Positions 1 through 4,814 of a stretch of 5,025 nt of DNA are shown piece after piece. Origin of the DNA: Eubacteriales bacterium (GTDB lineage Bacteria; Bacillota; Clostridia; Christensenellales; CAG-138); assembly GCA_028701165.1 (NCBI GenBank), contig JAQVRG010000133.1, positions 1 to 5,025 on the forward strand, in the 5' to 3' direction. Each line of letters opens with the position of its first letter. Position 1 is the stretch's first letter. A program made the position numbers and the translations under genes. The notes beneath the pieces were generated by a model. That model searched no databases, had not been told where the DNA came from, and worked only from the letters and a program-made list of their open reading frames with translations.

Positions 1-219
1 GAAATGGCATTCCTCGGCGGCCAGAACATGTTCGATGTGTTCGTACCCGCCAACCAGTTTGCAAACGGCAAGAACATGACCCAGTACGACGAGACCATCA
101 ACAACAAGTGGCGTGACGCTGTGCGTCAGTACACCGCCGGCAACAAGACCCGCGAGCAGACACTGGCTGACTTCATCCAGGTTGTCAACGACGAGCTTGG
201 CATCGAGTACGCCGGTTAA
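1..219 (+). CDS. ABC sugar transporter solute-binding protein, C-terminal end (5' truncated by window)
   Basis: The open frame enters from the left edge (first codon GAA at 1-3) and ends at TAA 217-219, so only the last 72 residues are visible. The segment shows the usual end of a family 1 extracellular solute-binding lipoprotein: a GGQNMFDVF stretch, then a Tyr-Asp near the middle followed by a charged amphipathic helix, and an ending of the type TREQTLADFIQVVNDEL. Such proteins sit outside the membrane and hand sugars to the permease pair. The identification rests as much on context as on sequence, because two CUT1 permease genes follow on the same strand. The ligand cannot be read from this fragment. 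The Met at codon 2 is internal and is not a start. Confidence 0.82.
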   Translation, partial: EMAFLGGQNMFDVFVPANQFANGKNMTQYDETINNKWRDAVRQYTAGNKTREQTLADFIQVVNDELGIEYAG

Positions 220-247
220 GAAACACTAAGTCAAAGGCACTTTGAGG

Positions 248-282
248 GCATGGACGGACGGAGTTCTACCGCCCGTCCATGC
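248..282 (+). promoter_or_regulatory. Strong intercistronic hairpin between binding-protein and permease genes
   Basis: GCATGGACGG (248-257) and CCGTCCATGC (273-282) are perfect reverse complements. Inside them, after one A/C mismatch, CGG/CCG adds three more pairs around a short loop. No T-run follows, so this is not a typical intrinsic terminator. In ABC operons a hairpin here commonly protects the upstream mRNA from 3' exonucleases or attenuates transcription, giving more binding protein than permease. That role is inferred from position. Confidence 0.7.
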
Positions 283-317
283 TGTAGCTCTGATACACAG
301 CAACAAATCTATGCCTT

Positions 318-324
318 GGGGGGA
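318..324 (+). promoter_or_regulatory. G-rich ribosome binding site fixing the first permease start
   Basis: GGGGGGA lies 7 bases before ATG 332, which is good Shine-Dalgarno spacing. The upstream in-frame candidates are poorer. TTG 242 would put the hairpin at 248-282 inside the coding region. ATG 311 has no purine-rich site at a useful distance. Confidence 0.65.
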
Positions 325-331
325 AAACTCC

Positions 332-1330
332 ATGCCTCAGAATCAAGAAGCAAAATCATTGCACATAAAGGGCGTCAGCTACGCGAAGTACGGCTATATT
401 TTCAGCATCCCCTTTATGATCGCATTCATTATTTTTAACCTATATCCCACGCTTTTTACAGCCGTATTGGGCTTTACGGACTTCAAGGGGCTTATGACCA
501 CCGAGTTCCACTTTTTAGACGAGCCCTTCTCGAACTTCGTAAATATCCTCAAAAACCCAACCTTTATTAAAACGCTCAAAAACACGCTGCTGATTTGGGT
601 CATGAACTTCATTCCGCAGATCAGCCTCGCGCTGCTGTTGACGGCTTGGTTCACCAATCATCGCCGCAAGATCGTAGGGCAGGGCATCTTTAAGGTTCTA
701 TTCTATCTGCCCAACATCATCACGTCTGCGACGGTGGCGATCCTCTTTAACTGCCTATTCAATTACCCCGTAGGCCCCGTCAACGATATTCTCGTTTCCA
801 CCGGCTTGCGCTCCAGCACCTTCAACTTCCTTGTAAGCCCGTGGTCGGCAAGGTTCATCGTGGCGTTCATCCAGTTCTGGATGTGGTACGGCTACACGAC
901 CATCATCCTCATTTCGGGCGTGCTGGGCATCAATCCCGAGCTTTTCTAGGCGGCGGAGATCGACGGCGCGACGCCCGCGCAAACCTTCTTCCGCGTCACG
1001 CTGCCCTGCATGCGCACCATCGTTGTGTTTACGCTCATCACCAGCCTCATCGGCGGCTTGAACATGTTCGATATTCCCAAGCTGTTCATTTGGAACGGCG
1101 GCCCGGACAACGCGACGATGACCACCAGCGTATTCATCCACAGCTTGGCCTTCAGCGGGAGCTACCTCTACAACAGAGCCGCCGCCGCGAGCATGATTAT
1201 GTGGCTGCTGATCGCGATCCTTTCCGCGATTGTGTTCTTCCTGATGCGGGATAAAGAGGAAACGCGCGCAAGAATCGGCGCAAGGCGCGTCCAGCGCGCG
1301 ATCCGCAAGGCAGAAAAGGAGGCGGCGTAA
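332..1330 (+). pseudogene. CUT1 sugar ABC transporter permease (MalF/UgpA type) interrupted by in-frame TAG
   Basis: Read through the TAG at 947-949, this frame gives a 332-codon permease, a normal length for the first inner-membrane subunit of a CUT1 importer. Visible features are a cytoplasmic N-tail, a first membrane helix near residues 22-46 (the GYIFSIPFMIAFIIFN region), the conserved NTLLIWVMNFIPQISLALLL helix (84-103), an FYLPNIITSATVAILF stretch (124-139), and helices to residue 205. The stop replaces residue 206, the Glu of the EAA loop. The frame then continues with AAEIDGATPAQTFFRVTLP, the helix that docks on the ATPase, then a MFDIPKLFIWNGGP segment, a last helix and a basic tail to TAA 1328-1330. 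The next permease gene starts 2 bases later. Without suppression, translation would give a 205-residue fragment lacking the docking loop and the last helices. The gene is otherwise intact, so the lesion is recent, a base-call error, or read through. Confidence 0.8.
947..949 (+). other. In-frame amber codon at the EAA-loop Glu position
   Basis: The frame reads ...NPELF, TAG, AAEIDGA. CUT1 permeases normally have Glu-Ala-Ala here, so the expected codon is GAG and one G-to-T change at 947 explains the stop. TAG ends at least three other genes in this window (2847-2849, 3295-3297 and the - strand stop at 3856-3854), so it is an ordinary stop in this genome. Confidence 0.85.
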
Positions 1331-1332
1331 TT

Positions 1333-2175
1333 ATGCATTACAGACAAGGTACCCTAGCCGGTAAAATCGCGATCTATGTGGTCTGCATCCTGCTTGCGCT
1401 GATGAGCATCATGCCCTTTTGGGTCATGATCGTCAACTCCACGCGCAGCACCTACCAAATCCAACAGCACGCGCTGTCGCTGGTTCCCTCGACGCACCTT
1501 GCGGACAACCAAGCCGTGCTGGAGGAGAAAATATTCAGCCCCATTAAAGGTTTCTTTAACTCGGTGATCGTATCCACCGGCGCTACGGTGTGCTGCATCT
1601 ATTTTTCGACGCTCACCGCCTACGCCATCGTCGCCTACTCGTGGAAGCTGCGGCAGCCCTTCTACACGATGATACTCGCCGTTATGATGATACCGACGCA
1701 GGTCATCAGCATCGGCTTCTATCAGTTCATGTATAAAATCCACATGACGAACAACTTCCTCGCGCTGATTTTACCAAGCATAGCGGCGCCCATGATGGTG
1801 TTCTTCATGCGGCAGTACATGATACCCTCCGTGAACTTGGACATCGTGAATTCCGCGCGTATCGATGGCGCGGGCGAGTTCCGCATCTTCAACAGCATCG
1901 TGCTGCCCATCATGAAGCCCGCCATGGCGACACAGGCAATATTCACCTTCGTTACCAACTGGAACGCGCTGTTCCTGCCCATCATCCTCTTGACGGATAA
2001 GAACAAGTACACCATGCCCATCATGGTCAGCCTCTTGAAGGGCGATATTTACAAAACGGAGTACGGCGCTGTGTATCTAGGCCTTACATTGTCCGTTCTT
2101 CCGCTGTTTGTGGTGTATTTCCTGCTCTCGCGCTACATCATCCAGGGCGTGGCGCTGGGTTCCGTTAAGGAATGA
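1333..2175 (+). CDS. CUT1 sugar ABC transporter permease (MalG/UgpE/YesQ type)
   Basis: This is the second inner-membrane subunit of the importer, 280 residues, the usual size. ATG 1333 is 2 bases after the preceding stop, and AAGGAGG at 1316-1322 lies 10 bases upstream within the end of the first permease gene, so the two are translationally linked. A first helix covers about residues 11-33. A helix-2 motif NSVIVSTGATVCCIYFS is at 76-92, and MIPTQVISIGFYQFMYK at 119-135 is typical of the family. The ATPase-docking loop is at about 173-192 (NSARIDGAGEFRIFN...LP), with Asn-Ser-Ala instead of Glu-Ala-Ala but with the key Gly of IDGA kept. Later come NWNALFLPIILL (209-220) and the characteristic ending QGVALGSVKE. 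The neighbouring binding protein and permease support import of a mono- or oligosaccharide; the substrate is unknown. Confidence 0.93.
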   Translation: MHYRQGTLAGKIAIYVVCILLALMSIMPFWVMIVNSTRSTYQIQQHALSLVPSTHLADNQAVLEEKIFSPIKGFFNSVIVSTGATVCCIYFSTLTAYAIVAYSWKLRQPFYTMILAVMMIPTQVISIGFYQFMYKIHMTNNFLALILPSIAAPMMVFFMRQYMIPSVNLDIVNSARIDGAGEFRIFNSIVLPIMKPAMATQAIFTFVTNWNALFLPIILLTDKNKYTMPIMVSLLKGDIYKTEYGAVYLGLTLSVLPLFVVYFLLSRYIIQGVALGSVKE

Positions 2176-2849
2176 ACGTCCGGGATCAGCTTGGGGCGTT
2201 TCTGGAAAAGCTCAAGCGCCTTGCGGCGATTGCGTTTGACCTGATGGCGCTCAACCTCCTGTTTATCCTCTGCTGCGTGCCAGTGGTCACCGCCGGCGCC
2301 GCAGCGGTTGCGTGCTACAGCTGCATCTTGCGCATGCTCCGCGGCAAAGAACAAGGCATGCCCTTTGGCGCCTTCTTCAAGGATTTCGCGCGCGCCTTCA
2401 AAACGGCGACGCCCGTGTGGCTCGTGCTGCTATTGTGCATGCTGATCTTGGCGGGCGACTATTTCTACGCGGTCTACGTGGCGGTACCGGTCAACAGGTT
2501 CTTCCTCATCTTCGCTATCGTCATGGCCGTCGTGCTGCTCGCCGCAGCCGCGTGGGTATTCCCGCTGATGGCGCGCTTTGAAAACACGGCGCGCGCGCAT
2601 GTGAAAAACGCCTTTTTGATGGCGTTTGCGAATCTGCCAAGAACGATCTCAGCATTGGCGATACAAGCGGCGTGCCTGCTCATGCCGGTTCTGCTGCAAA
2701 CGATTTTTTACGTTTTCGGTTGGCTGTGGCTTCTGCTCTGCTTCAGCGGCGCGATGTACCTAACGGCGTATGTGCTGCGAAAACCCCTACAGGCGCTGCC
2801 GCCGGAAAAACCGGAAGAGAAAAAAGAAGTTTTCCCCGAATTTCCATAG
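2172..2849 (+). CDS. YesL/DUF624-family membrane protein
   Basis: The protein is 225 residues with hydrophobic segments at about 20-50, 80-100, 108-134, 158-181 and 183-202, and a charged Pro/Glu/Lys-rich tail. The stretch LNLLFILCCVPVVTAGAAAVACY (positions 27-49), followed by a basic region and FFKDFARAFKTATPVWL, is the hallmark of the DUF624 family that includes Bacillus YesL. The family's biochemical role is not established. Its genes recur beside CUT1 sugar importers, as here. The start ATG overlaps the stop of the second permease (ATGA at 2172-2175). The only purine-rich site, AAGGA at 2167-2171, touches the ATG, so translation probably depends on ribosomes finishing the upstream gene. 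The stop is TAG, with a terminator 27 bases further on, so this is the last gene of the operon. Confidence 0.88.
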   Translation: MNVRDQLGAFLEKLKRLAAIAFDLMALNLLFILCCVPVVTAGAAAVACYSCILRMLRGKEQGMPFGAFFKDFARAFKTATPVWLVLLLCMLILAGDYFYAVYVAVPVNRFFLIFAIVMAVVLLAAAAWVFPLMARFENTARAHVKNAFLMAFANLPRTISALAIQAACLLMPVLLQTIFYVFGWLWLLLCFSGAMYLTAYVLRKPLQALPPEKPEEKKEVFPEFP

Positions 2850-2875
2850 AGTTTGCTTGTTCCTCCTCTTTATTA

Positions 2876-2908
2876 GCAGAAGCGCCCTTCGGGAGAGGGC
2901 GCTTTTGC
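2876..2908 (+). terminator. Intrinsic terminator of the transporter operon
   Basis: AGCGCCCT (2881-2888) and AGGGCGCT (2896-2903) form a perfect 8-bp stem around loop TCGGGAG. The stem extends outward through GCAGA/TTTTGC to 13 pairs with one G-T wobble. The TTTT at 2903-2906 follows the GC-rich core, the A-stem-T form usual for these terminators. It lies 27 bases after the YesL-type stop. Confidence 0.9.
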
Positions 2909-3082
2909 GTTGTTGGGGGGGAATCATTGCATATCTACGAGCCGTTGCCCGGCGAGCAAAGCAGATAGGACCGCGCTCACGCCGGTTTTGCAGGATTGCC
3001 CATCATCTGATAACAGGGAATAGACGCCGCCGTGCGAAGCTGCGGCGGACGCGCGGAAAAATGCTAAAAACGCCTAGAATGC
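2909..3082. other. Non-coding gap between operon terminator and small toxin locus
   Basis: No supported gene is seen. The stretch holds a run of seven G (2915-2921) and a GC-rich dyad, CGCCGC (3025-3030) with GCGGCG (3042-3047), which could form a 6-bp hairpin. AATGCTA occurs twice 18 bases apart (3060-3066 and 3078-3084), the second copy touching the -35 of the next promoter. A repressor site is possible but not supported further. Confidence 0.5.
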
Positions 3083-3111
3083 TAGACTATCGGCGCGAAA
3101 AATGGTAAAAT
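3083..3111 (+). promoter_or_regulatory. Predicted promoter of the small toxin mRNA
   Basis: TAGACT (3083-3088), a 17-base spacer and TAAAAT (3106-3111) fit a housekeeping sigma promoter, with four of six and five of six consensus bases. The predicted start is near 3117-3119, giving a leader of about 100 bases before the toxin ATG. Confidence 0.6.
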
Positions 3112-3116
3112 ATTGG

Positions 3117-3130
3117 ATAGAGATAGGAAC
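3117..3130 (+). repeat. Left copy of 14-bp inverted repeat bracketing the toxin locus
   Basis: ATAGAGATAGGAAC here is the exact reverse complement of 3371-3384. This copy falls at the predicted 5' end of the toxin mRNA. The two copies enclose 268 bases that hold the whole toxin/antisense unit. Flanking bases do not show a clear target-site duplication. Confidence 0.85.
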
Positions 3131-3145
3131 GAAAACGTGTGGCGC

Positions 3146-3205
3146 TCCCTCTTTGAGAACATAAAGATCCCCGCAGGAATCGGCTGATTCGAGCGGGGAG
3201 AGGGA
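3146..3205 (+). promoter_or_regulatory. Toxin leader structure that can hide the ribosome binding site
   Basis: TCCCCGC (3168-3174) pairs with GCGGGGA (3193-3199). Nested inside, GAATC (3177-3181) pairs with GATTC (3186-3190) around loop GGCT, and the AG/GA bulge between the stems can form tandem G-A pairs. Outside this hairpin, TCCCTCT (3146-3152) is complementary to AGAGGGA (3199-3205), the purine-rich stretch just before the toxin start. Folding would keep ribosomes off, as known for several type I toxin mRNAs. The pairing is visible in the sequence; the effect is inferred. Confidence 0.6.
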
Positions 3206-3216
3206 TGGGGTGGCGT

Positions 3217-3297
3217 ATGACAAACGCGGAACTGTATATGACCCTGTTAGGCACAGCCGTGCTGTTCACCGTCCTTTCCTGCTTCACTAAGAAGTAG
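3217..3297 (+). CDS. Putative type I toxin: 26-residue holin-like membrane peptide
   Basis: ATG 3217 to TAG 3295-3297 encodes 26 residues. They begin MTNAELYMTLLGTAV, pass through a single hydrophobic segment (about residues 6-23, ending LFTVLSCF) and finish Thr-Lys-Lys. A short polar start with Glu near residue 5, one membrane helix and a lysine end is the plan of the small Bacillota toxins known as putative holin-like toxins (TxpA/BsrG-like), which insert in the membrane when their antisense RNA is lacking. GGGG (3207-3210) ends 6 bases before the ATG. An in-frame ATG at 3205 would add four residues but overlaps that purine tract. Support comes from the surroundings: a promoter upstream, a structured leader, a terminator hairpin 8 bases after the stop, and a strong opposing promoter. 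The peptide is too short for family assignment by eye alone, and toxicity is inferred. Confidence 0.68.
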   Translation: MTNAELYMTLLGTAVLFTVLSCFTKK

Positions 3298-3376
3298 AAA
3301 AGGAAACCGCCATATAGTTGAGCCCTGTGTGGCGGTATTTGGTTTGGGAGTGATCTCACATCGAACACAAGTTCCT
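3296..3376 (-). ncRNA. Predicted cis-antisense RNA (type I antitoxin)
   Basis: The strong - strand promoter at 3383-3410 predicts a start near 3376, and the shared hairpin with its T-rich tail predicts an end near 3296, giving an RNA of about 80 bases with no worthwhile reading frame. It is complementary to the toxin mRNA from roughly its stop codon through its terminator, an overlap of about 45 bases. This tail-to-tail layout is that of the TxpA/RatA and BsrG/SR4 pairs, in which the antisense RNA pairs with the 3' end of the toxin message and leads to its decay. The ends are estimated from promoter and hairpin positions and could be off by several bases. Confidence 0.62.
3306..3336. terminator. 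Bidirectional terminator shared by toxin mRNA and antisense RNA
   Basis: ACCGCCA (3306-3312) pairs with TGGCGGT (3330-3336). On the + strand the stem continues inward through TATAG/CTGTG (with two G-U wobbles) to 12 pairs around loop TTGAGCC. Reading +, the tail is ATTTGGTTTGG, only moderately T-rich. Reading -, the tail after the stem is TTTCCTTTTCT, which is better. Termination is therefore likely strong for the antisense RNA and may be leaky for the toxin mRNA. Confidence 0.7.
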
Positions 3377-3384
3377 ATCTCTAT
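3371..3384 (-). repeat. Right copy of 14-bp inverted repeat bracketing the toxin locus
   Basis: On the - strand this reads ATAGAGATAGGAAC, identical to 3117-3130. It spans from the last -10 bases to about +6 of the antisense RNA, so the two RNAs begin with shared sequence rather than complementary sequence. The alignment to the start site differs by several bases between the two copies. Confidence 0.85.
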
Positions 3385-3410
3385 TATATGCAACAGCACA
3401 AAAAAGTCAA
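3383..3410 (-). promoter_or_regulatory. Strong sigma-A type promoter for the antisense RNA
   Basis: On the - strand, TTGACT (3410-3405), a 16-base spacer and a perfect TATAAT (3388-3383) form the best core promoter in the window. It points into the toxin locus and has no protein gene immediately downstream. Being stronger than the toxin promoter fits an antitoxin RNA kept in excess. Confidence 0.8.
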
Positions 3411-3558
3411 GCAAAGACGGCAAAAACTATGCTTTTTCCATGTGGGAACCTGCCATCGGGCGCTGAAGTGCGCTGATAGATACAAATTGTCTTGGGCGGC
3501 GAAAGAACCGCTTTTTCGCAAGAGAAATATGCTGACTGCATAAAGGGAGGTTCCGTTC

Positions 3559-3774
3559 ATGAGCGAAACCATGGCTTTTATGGTGTTTTGCGTGGAAGCC
3601 TATAAAAACGCGAAGGCGCTTACGGGGAAACAAGTGGACGCCCTGTTTCGACGGTACGGTTTGTATGAGTACCTTCAAGAATCCTATGACGTGCTGCACA
3701 CGACAGGGCATCAATACATTGTGAAGGACATCGATGCGTTCATTGCCGTGCGGAATCCGGACGCGACAACTTAA
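3559..3774 (+). CDS. DUF3791 family protein
   Basis: The 71-residue protein is complete, with AGGGAGG (3544-3550) 8 bases before ATG 3559. It carries the pattern of DUF3791 proteins: an N-terminal hydrophobic/aromatic FMVFCVEAYKNAKALTGKQV (7-26), then an aromatic LFRRYGLYEYL (29-39), and an ending YDVLHTTGHQYIVKDIDAFI (43-62). No catalytic motif or membrane helix is seen; it looks like a small helical cytoplasmic protein. As I recall, DUF3791 genes often sit next to DUF3990 genes, whose products resemble ADP-ribosyltransferases, and the pair has been suspected to be toxin-antitoxin-like. No DUF3990 gene lies here on either side, so this one stands alone. The next gene is convergent. No convincing promoter was found in the 150 bases upstream. 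Confidence 0.78.
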   Translation: MSETMAFMVFCVEAYKNAKALTGKQVDALFRRYGLYEYLQESYDVLHTTGHQYIVKDIDAFIAVRNPDATT

Positions 3775-3853
3775 ATCCGCCATGCGCCTGCGCGCTTAGC
3801 ACGCGGAGACCGACAAAAATGATTTGAACAGACGATGATGGCTGCCGCCGCAG

Positions 3854-4627
3854 CTATTCCATAGCCTCAAGCGTCATACGCTTGACAGCGTCGATGAGCA
3901 AGATTGCGTCCATGCTGCAAGCTACGCAATCGAACCCCTGCTGAAAGAATTTCTTAGCGGTCTTCGCGTCCGCCGCAAATATCATAGCGATCTTGTTATA
4001 CTTGTGACACGTCTTGAGAATATGATCGATGGCGGCAAGCAGCGCCGGGTTGTTCATCTGCGCTGGCTTTCCAAGCGCGACGGAGAGATCGTAGGGTCCT
4101 ACAAAAATACCGTCAACGCCTATCATGCCGGCGATTTCGTCGATATGCTCCAGACAGGATGCCGTTTCGCACTGGGGAATCAGAAGCGTCTCTTGATTGC
4201 TGATTGCAAACAGAGATTCCGCGCTAGCCGCAAAATCCGCAAAGCCCCAAGCGCTTGCGCGAACCGGCGCAAAGCCCCTTCGTCCGACAGGATAATACTT
4301 TGCGTAAGAAACGAGCTTTTCCACCTGCTCGACAGTTTCTACGCAAGGCACGATCAAACCCTTCGCGCCAATATCGAGCATCTTTAAAATCGAAGGTCGG
4401 CTGGTATCCTTGACCCTGACAAACGGCGTGATGCTGTGATTCCCGGCTGCAAGAACCGCGTCGCGCGCGCTTTCTACGTCGGCGGGACCATGCTCGGTAT
4501 CGATAATAAAGAAATCAAGTCCGCCGATTGCGAGGCTTTCCACGGCGCCGCTTCCGCCAAGCTCATAGAACGTGCCTAACGCCTTGCCACCGTTTTCCAG
4601 TTTATGCTTAACGTTGTTGTACATCAT
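3854..4627 (-). CDS. HpcH/HpaI family aldolase (class II, 2-keto-3-deoxy acid type)
   Basis: The protein has 257 residues, normal for this metal-dependent family, which splits 2-keto-3-deoxy or 4-hydroxy-2-oxo acids into pyruvate and an aldehyde. All expected active-site positions are seen: the base His46 in IDTEHGP, substrate Arg71 in FVRVK, Asp85 in MLDIGAKGLIVP, and metal ligands Glu154 (QCETASCLEHIDEI) and Asp180 (GVDGIFVGPYDLS). RRGFAPVRAS at 116-125 matches the family's Arg-Gly loop. Which substrate is used (keto-deoxy-rhamnonate, -glucarate, hydroxy-heptenedioate) cannot be told from sequence by eye. GGGAAGGGG (4643-4635) lies 7 bases before the first of two adjacent ATG codons, favouring 4627. 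The stop is TAG at 3856-3854, overlapping a short dyad (GCTGC/GCAGC) without a T-run. The gene is a single-gene unit convergent with DUF3791 and divergent from the lipoprotein gene. Confidence 0.92.
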   Translation of the reverse strand: MMYNNVKHKLENGGKALGTFYELGGSGAVESLAIGGLDFFIIDTEHGPADVESARDAVLAAGNHSITPFVRVKDTSRPSILKMLDIGAKGLIVPCVETVEQVEKLVSYAKYYPVGRRGFAPVRASAWGFADFAASAESLFAISNQETLLIPQCETASCLEHIDEIAGMIGVDGIFVGPYDLSVALGKPAQMNNPALLAAIDHILKTCHKYNKIAMIFAADAKTAKKFFQQGFDCVACSMDAILLIDAVKRMTLEAME

Positions 4628-4657
4628 GTTTTGACCCCTTCCCTATATTCATACAAT

Positions 4658-4686
4658 ACTATACAGCAATCTTCATGGGTTGTCTT
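4658..4686 (-). promoter_or_regulatory. Predicted promoter of the aldolase gene
   Basis: On the - strand, AAGACA (4686-4681), a 17-base spacer and TATAGT (4663-4658) resemble a housekeeping promoter, with four of six and five of six consensus bases. The start would be near 4651, leaving a leader of about 25 bases that contains the ribosome binding site. Confidence 0.55.
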
Positions 4687-4765
4687 GTTCTATCGATCAA
4701 ATATTGGATTAGCGTCCTTCGCCGCTCGTTTTTCGGGAACCTTTTTCCCCTTTGCCACGTTGTAA

Positions 4766-4774
4766 TGGTATAAT
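4766..4774 (+). promoter_or_regulatory. Extended -10 promoter of the lipoprotein gene
   Basis: TGGTATAAT is a perfect extended -10 element (TG, one base, TATAAT). No good -35 lies 16-18 bases upstream, which extended -10 promoters can tolerate. Transcription should start near 4781, so the in-frame ATG at 4773 falls outside the mRNA and is not the start. Confidence 0.75.
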
Positions 4775-4814
4775 GAAGAAAAACGTCCTATTCTTACGCA
4801 TGAGGAGAAACGCC

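Noticed and set aside
242..331. TTG 242 or ATG 311 as start of the first permease
   Set aside because: The residues added do not resemble a permease N-terminus and would translate through the strong hairpin. ATG 332 has a GGGGGGA site at 7 bases.
947..949. Genome-wide recoding of TAG (glutamine or pyrrolysine)
   Set aside because: TAG ends the YesL-type gene just before a terminator, the aldolase at normal family length, and the small toxin gene. No pyrrolysine-type stem-loop or mttB-like gene is present. An isolated nonsense change or sequence error is simpler.
2909..3082. tRNA, riboswitch or CRISPR in the gap after the operon terminator
   Set aside because: No cloverleaf arms, repeat-spacer pattern or recognisable riboswitch core was found; there is only a short GC-rich dyad and a 7-bp repeat.
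3205..3216. In-frame ATG 3205 as toxin start
   Set aside because: It overlaps the purine tract that most likely serves as the ribosome binding site and adds Met-Gly-Trp-Arg, unlike the usual short polar start of this toxin type. It is not fully excluded.
3087..3368. 93-codon - strand frame across the toxin locus
   Set aside because: It has no ribosome binding site, runs through the terminator hairpin and the toxin leader, is rich in Arg, Ser and Pro in the way of a shadow frame, and its start lies too close to the antisense promoter's own start.
3388..3543. 51-codon + strand frame (ATG 3388 to TAA 3541) just before the DUF3791 gene
   Set aside because: It has no Shine-Dalgarno site, overlaps the antisense promoter, and its Lys/Arg/Cys-rich content matches nothing I recognise. 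I cannot exclude a gene remnant.
3790..3804. Near-perfect dyad GCGCGCTTAGCACGC between DUF3791 and the aldolase
   Set aside because: The loop is too small for a good hairpin and there is no T-run on either strand, so I do not call it a terminator.
3841..3854. GCTGC/GCAGC hairpin at the aldolase stop as a terminator
   Set aside because: It is only five pairs and no T-run follows on the - strand.
3108..4709. 11-bp direct repeat AAATATTGGAT at 3108-3118 and 4699-4709
   Set aside because: It is short and AT-rich. One copy is next to the toxin start site and the other lies between divergent promoters. Chance is likely and no insertion footprint was seen.
4773..4814. Upstream in-frame starts ATG 4773 and ATG 4800 for the lipoprotein
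   Set aside because: 4773 lies inside the -10 element and so before the transcript begins. 4800 has no proper ribosome binding site, while 4815 has AGGAG at 7 bases and gives a normal signal peptide length.
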